Shown here piece by piece: positions 60,720 to 64,000 of a stretch of DNA of 64,000 nucleotides. Both the position numbers and the translations under genes were made by a program. The stretch is from assembly GCA_016190375.1 (NCBI GenBank), contig JACPQR010000226.1, forward strand, positions 59,670 through 123,669. The letters are read 5' to 3'. Under the pieces are notes generated by a model, which was not told the DNA's origin, did not search any database, and saw nothing but the letters and a program-made list of their open reading frames with translations. Numbering within the stretch: the stretch's first letter is position 1; every line of letters begins with the position of its first letter. This DNA is from Deltaproteobacteria bacterium. GTDB taxonomy: Bacteria > Myxococcota_A > Polyangia > JACPQR01.

Positions 60720-62450
60720 GTGAGGCTACTCGTCCTCCTCGTGGCTCTCGCCGCCGGTTGCGGAGCCGCGCCGGCCCGACCCGTCCGACCACCGCCGCCG
60801 GCGCCTTCACCGCCCGCCATGGACCAGGCCGTCTGCGATCGACGCGACCTCGAGCGTTTCCGCCTCGCTTCGCTCGCTAGCGCGCGCGCCATGGGAGCGG
60901 ACCGGGCGGCGCTGGAGCGGTGGAGGCCGCCGGCGCCGGTTGCGGCGCGTGATCGGGCAACGATCCTGGCGGCCGTGCGGCGATACCTCGACCTGTGCGG
61001 TCTCGGGGAGGCGGTCTCGCTCACGAGGTCGCTCGTCGCGTTCCCCACGGTGAGCTCGGAGGAGCCGCCGGCCTCTGGTCCGAGCTTCGCCGCAATGCGC
61101 TCGTTTCTCGAGTCCTGGTCCCGGGAGTCCGGCCTCGCGTTCCGGAACGTGGGGGCGAACGACGCCTGGGAGGTCACGCTCGGCGAGGGCCCGCGCAACG
61201 TCGCGCTCGTCATGCACGCCGACGTCGTCCCCGCCACCGACGAATCGACGCGAGCCACGGGGTGGACCACGCCGCCCTTCGAGGCAACGATCAGGGGCGA
61301 TCGCCTGTACGGGCGAGGCGCCGAGGACGACAAGGGGCCGATCGCGACGGCGCTGGTCGTGCTCCGGACGCTGGCCCGCGCGGGCCTCGGCCCCGAGCGC
61401 GGGCAGATCCTGGCCGTGCTCGGCACGGGCGAGGAGAGCGACTGGGAGGGCATGAAGCGCTACGCGGCCTCGGAGCCCCACGCGCGCCACGTGATCTCCC
61501 TCGACGCGGAGTTCCCCGTGGTCGTTGCGGAGAGCGGCTTCGTCGCCTGGCGGATCGGTGCGAGGGACGATCGTCGTGCCCGCCCGAGATCGACGAGGGC
61601 GGTTGCGGTTGGGGCCAACGCAGGGCAGTTCCTGACCCAGGTGCCAGGCGAGGCCTCGTTGACCCTGGAGCCCCGGGGTCGCGAGACCGTGCAAGCCCTT
61701 CTCGAGAGGGCTCGTGCGGCGGCGGCGTCCGAGGCTGCGCGAGGCGGCGACTTCCGCGCGGAGGCGGAGCTGGACGCCGATCGCGTGGTGGTCCGCGCCC
61801 ACGGCGAGGCCGTGCACTCGTCCGTCGCCGAAGAGGGCTCGAACGCCCTCTGGCTCCTCTCGGCGATCGCGTCGCGGCTGGATCTCGAGCCGAACGCCAT
61901 CGCCACGATTCTCGAGGTCGTGCACCGCGAGCTCGACGGGGATCACTGGGGCGAGCGACTCGGCCTCGCGTACGAGCACCCGGCGATGGGTAGGCTGCTC
62001 GTTGCGCCCACGATGCTCCGCTACGAGGATGGCCTCGCGACGCTGTCGATCAACATGCGCCGGCCCGCTGGCATGACGAGCCCCGAGTTCGCCGAGAAGC
62101 TGGACGGAGCGCTCGCGCGGCTCAGAGCCTCCGTCAACCCTGCGATCGAGGAGCTGCCCGAGCGCTACGTGGGCGAGCCCGCGCTCGCTGACACGTCCGG
62201 CCCGCTCGTGCCGACGCTTCTCGACGTGTACCGGAGGCACCAGCGAGATCCCGCCGCCACTCCCATCTCGATCCGGGGCGGTACGTACGCGAGGCTGTTC
62301 CCGGGCGCGGTCTCGTTCGGGCCATCCGTGCCGGGGAACCCCTACCGGGGCCACGCTCCGGACGAGTACATCGAGCTCGGCGAGCTCCACGCCCTGCTCG
62401 GGATGCTGTTCGAAGCACTCGTGCGTCTGGACACTCCGGACGGCGGGTAG
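60720..62450 (+). CDS. M20-family dipeptidase-like lipoprotein
   Basis: A 576-residue lipoprotein from GTG 60720 (VRLLVLLVALAAGC lipobox) with a Pro-rich linker and an M20 metallopeptidase domain of the PepV/Sapep type. Metal ligands and catalytic residues: HADVVP (His), YGRGAEDDKGP (bridging Asp), LGTGEESDWEGM (Glu pair), DAEFP (Asp) and GHAPDEYI (His). GGTYARLFPGAVSFG is the typical late motif. It should cleave dipeptides or short peptides in the periplasm or at the surface. An upstream GTG at 60684 is possible. Confidence 0.92.
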   Translation: MRLLVLLVALAAGCGAAPARPVRPPPPAPSPPAMDQAVCDRRDLERFRLASLASARAMGADRAALERWRPPAPVAARDRATILAAVRRYLDLCGLGEAVSLTRSLVAFPTVSSEEPPASGPSFAAMRSFLESWSRESGLAFRNVGANDAWEVTLGEGPRNVALVMHADVVPATDESTRATGWTTPPFEATIRGDRLYGRGAEDDKGPIATALVVLRTLARAGLGPERGQILAVLGTGEESDWEGMKRYAASEPHARHVISLDAEFPVVVAESGFVAWRIGARDDRRARPRSTRAVAVGANAGQFLTQVPGEASLTLEPRGRETVQALLERARAAAASEAARGGDFRAEAELDADRVVVRAHGEAVHSSVAEEGSNALWLLSAIASRLDLEPNAIATILEVVHRELDGDHWGERLGLAYEHPAMGRLLVAPTMLRYEDGLATLSINMRRPAGMTSPEFAEKLDGALARLRASVNPAIEELPERYVGEPALADTSGPLVPTLLDVYRRHQRDPAATPISIRGGTYARLFPGAVSFGPSVPGNPYRGHAPDEYIELGELHALLGMLFEALVRLDTPDGG

Positions 62451-62501
62451 GTGGATTCTGGACACCCCGGTCTACCGAAGATCGGGCCTCTTGTGGGTAC
62501 A

Positions 62502-63374
62502 ATGACCGGTATGGCGATTGCTTCTCGCCGGCCCGTGGGCGATCTACGGGTCTGGTGTCTGATCTTCCTGGCCGGCTGCGGGGCGAAGACCGGTCTGACG
62601 CTCGAGCCCCGTCATCCCGAGGAATGCGACGACGGGCTCGACAACGACGGCGACGGACTGGTCGACGAACGGTGCGCCTGCCAGCCCGCGGCCGTCCAGG
62701 TCTGCTACAGCGGGCCGGAGAGCACGGAGGGGGTGGGCATCTGCCGGGCCGGCCAGCAGGAATGCGCTCTCGAGGAGGACGGCGCGCAGATGTGGGGGCC
62801 GTGCAAGGACGAGGTGACGCCTGCCACCGAGCAGTGCGTGGGCGGCCTCGACGACGACTGCGACGGCCGGGTCGACTGCGACGACGACGACTGCGAGGGT
62901 GACCCGATCTGCGGAGTCGAGGACTGCACTCCGCGCTGCCCGTACGAGGAGTGCGACGGGCGCGACAACAACGGCGACGGCCGGATCGACGAGGGTCGCG
63001 TGTGCGACGGGATCGATGGCCCCTGCCCCGCGCCGGGCGCGATCCGGATCTGCGACGCCTACTGCGGCGTGCACCAGCGCTGCCGGGTCGACGGCTCGTG
63101 GGGTCCCTGCATCGTCGACGGCCAGGGGCCCGTCCCCGAGTGCGATGAGCACGAGGACTGCCCCTACGAGTACTGGTGCGACTACGGCGAATGCGTTCCT
63201 GGCGAGCCGAACTGCAACTCCGACGACGACTGCAACGGCGGTTGGCTCGGGATGGACGGATGGTGCGTGGAGGAGCGCGGGATCTGCGTCTCGGACTGCT
63301 ACGCGCACTCCGACTGCGACAAGCCTCTCGTCTGCGATCTCGGGGCCTGCGTGAACGATCCGTACTCGCCATGA
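62502..63374 (+). CDS. Lipoprotein with MopE-like and Cys-rich modules
   Basis: A 290-residue protein. The lipoprotein signal (VWCLIFLAGC) is preceded by a basic N-region, from ATG 62502 or 62511. Three MopE-like motifs follow (CDDGLDNDGDGLVDE, CVGGLDDDCDGRVDC, CDGRDNNGDGRIDEG), then Cys-rich modules ending CVSDCYAHSDC. The motif is the Cu/Ca-binding MopE type. It overlaps the next gene by 4 bases (ATGA), so they are coupled. Confidence 0.83.
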   Translation: MTGMAIASRRPVGDLRVWCLIFLAGCGAKTGLTLEPRHPEECDDGLDNDGDGLVDERCACQPAAVQVCYSGPESTEGVGICRAGQQECALEEDGAQMWGPCKDEVTPATEQCVGGLDDDCDGRVDCDDDDCEGDPICGVEDCTPRCPYEECDGRDNNGDGRIDEGRVCDGIDGPCPAPGAIRICDAYCGVHQRCRVDGSWGPCIVDGQGPVPECDEHEDCPYEYWCDYGECVPGEPNCNSDDDCNGGWLGMDGWCVEERGICVSDCYAHSDCDKPLVCDLGACVNDPYSP

Positions 63375-63763
63375 GGCTCCCGCTCGCCGCCCTCGCTGTC
63401 GTCACGCTCGCCACCTCGCCTGCCTTCGCCGAGGACGAGTGCGAGGACGACGCGGACTGCCGCGACCTGTACGGCGAGGGCTACGAGTGCTTCGATGGAG
63501 GCCTCGGGAACTATTGCGCCCCCGAGAGCTGCACGAGCGACTCCGAGTGCCGCGAGCTGTACGGGGACGAGGCCTACTGCGACTACTGGGGCGCGGAAGC
63601 CCGCTGTGTCGGCCCGGAGGCGCCCCGCTACGTCCCGCCGTTCAAGTCCATGTGCTCGACTGGCGGCCCGCGCCGCGGCGGTCTGGGTCTCGGCTGGCTT
63701 CTTGCGACCTGTGCGCTGGCTCTGGCGCTGGCGGCGAGGCGGCGTCGAGAGCATCATCGCCCG
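63371..63763 (+). CDS. Exported protein with MYXO-CTERM-like tail, no stop before next gene
   Basis: The signal peptide MRLPLAALAVVTLATS cleaves near AFA. Two ~35-residue repeats with CEDDADCRDLYGEGYEC and CTSDSECRELYGDEAYC follow. A C-terminal CSTGGPRRGG, one hydrophobic helix (LGWLLATCALALALA) and RRRR form the MYXO-CTERM sorting signal, processed by a myxosortase. The frame then runs without a stop into the next lipoprotein. A stop (TGA 63765-63767) overlapping that gene's ATG exists in another frame, so a one-base indel is an obvious alternative. Confidence 0.78.
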
Positions 63764-64000
63764 ATGAACAGCGCCCACCGACCCTGCGCCCTGCTGCTCC
63801 TCGTTCTCGTGCCCCTCTTCACCAGCGCGTGCTCCTGCGGCGAGGACGACGGAGGAGGCGACGCGGACGCCGACGCGGACGCGGACTCCGATTCCGACAC
63901 GGACACGGACACGGACGCGGACACCGACGCCGACGCCGACGCCGACGCCGACTGCCCGGCCGCGACCGAGCGCTGCGCGGACGCCGGCGCGGACGACGCG
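63764..64000 (+). CDS. Lipoprotein with Asp-rich linker (3' end outside window)
   Basis: The N-terminal 79 residues of a lipoprotein: signal MNSAHRPCALLLLVLVPLF with lipobox FTSAC, then an acidic linker of Asp-Ala, Asp-Ser and Asp-Thr repeats, and CPAATERCADAG. It runs off the window. It is in the same frame as, and directly continuous with, the MYXO-CTERM protein upstream. Confidence 0.8.
   Translation, partial: MNSAHRPCALLLLVLVPLFTSACSCGEDDGGGDADADADADSDSDTDTDTDADTDADADADADCPAATERCADAGADDA

Overview
The window is very GC-rich and reads like a chromosome segment of a myxobacterium-type organism (phylum Myxococcota, former Deltaproteobacteria). The taxonomic hints are two MYXO-CTERM-like tails (near 45140-45230 and 63650-63755), many lipoproteins with Asp/Ser or Gly/Glu linkers, many Cys/Asp-rich MopE-type repeats, and the combination of NtrC-type regulators, universal stress proteins and an Ehr-type membrane complex. 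Taxonomy is inferred from content only.

Layout. (1) 1-5.3 kb: the end of a sensor kinase, an NtrC-type sigma-54 activator, three universal stress proteins and an APH-like kinase. (2) 4.6-13.3 kb: two divergent HTH-EIIA regulators. The second heads a tightly overlapped seven-gene operon for a six-subunit group-4 hydrogenase-related (Ehr-like) membrane complex, whose large subunit has lost all four NiFe cysteines. (3) 13.3-28.5 kb: lipoproteins, a cupredoxin with an altered copper site, a perfect 26-bp palindrome, an EEP-family hydrolase, a DUF3943 protein, a DUF4258/MqsA-type toxin-antitoxin pair, tRNA-Leu, a GlcD-type FAD oxidase, a PilZ-hotdog fusion, a CotH lipoprotein, a GT-C glycosyltransferase and pssA. 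(4) 28.7-36.9 kb: a candidate selenocysteine HMA lipoprotein (in-frame TGA at the first metal-binding Cys position plus a bSECIS-like hairpin), gene remnants, a VapBC pair, and lipoproteins including a DUF4139 protein with an inserted OmpA domain. (5) 37-42.4 kb: a tRNA-His/Arg/Lys array, followed by small phage-like and broken genes and three toxin-antitoxin modules (VapBC, MazEF-like, HicBA). (6) 42.5-64 kb: large Cys/Asp-rich surface proteins, interrupted by an aldo/keto reductase, a sensor kinase without its phospho-accepting His, a Cu(I)-type P-ATPase and an M20 peptidase lipoprotein.

How the parts relate. The stress-protein, NtrC and EIIA genes beside the Ehr operon suggest an energy-status or membrane-stress regulon around a proton- or sodium-coupled electron-transfer complex. 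The 42-64 kb region is dominated by secreted or surface proteins with calcium- or copper-binding-type repeats, with a copper exporter among them. The strongest candidates for something undescribed are the selenocysteine HMA lipoprotein, the Ehr/EIIA module, the two places where a MYXO-CTERM tail runs in frame into a lipoprotein signal peptide, and the kinase with H-box His replaced by Gly.
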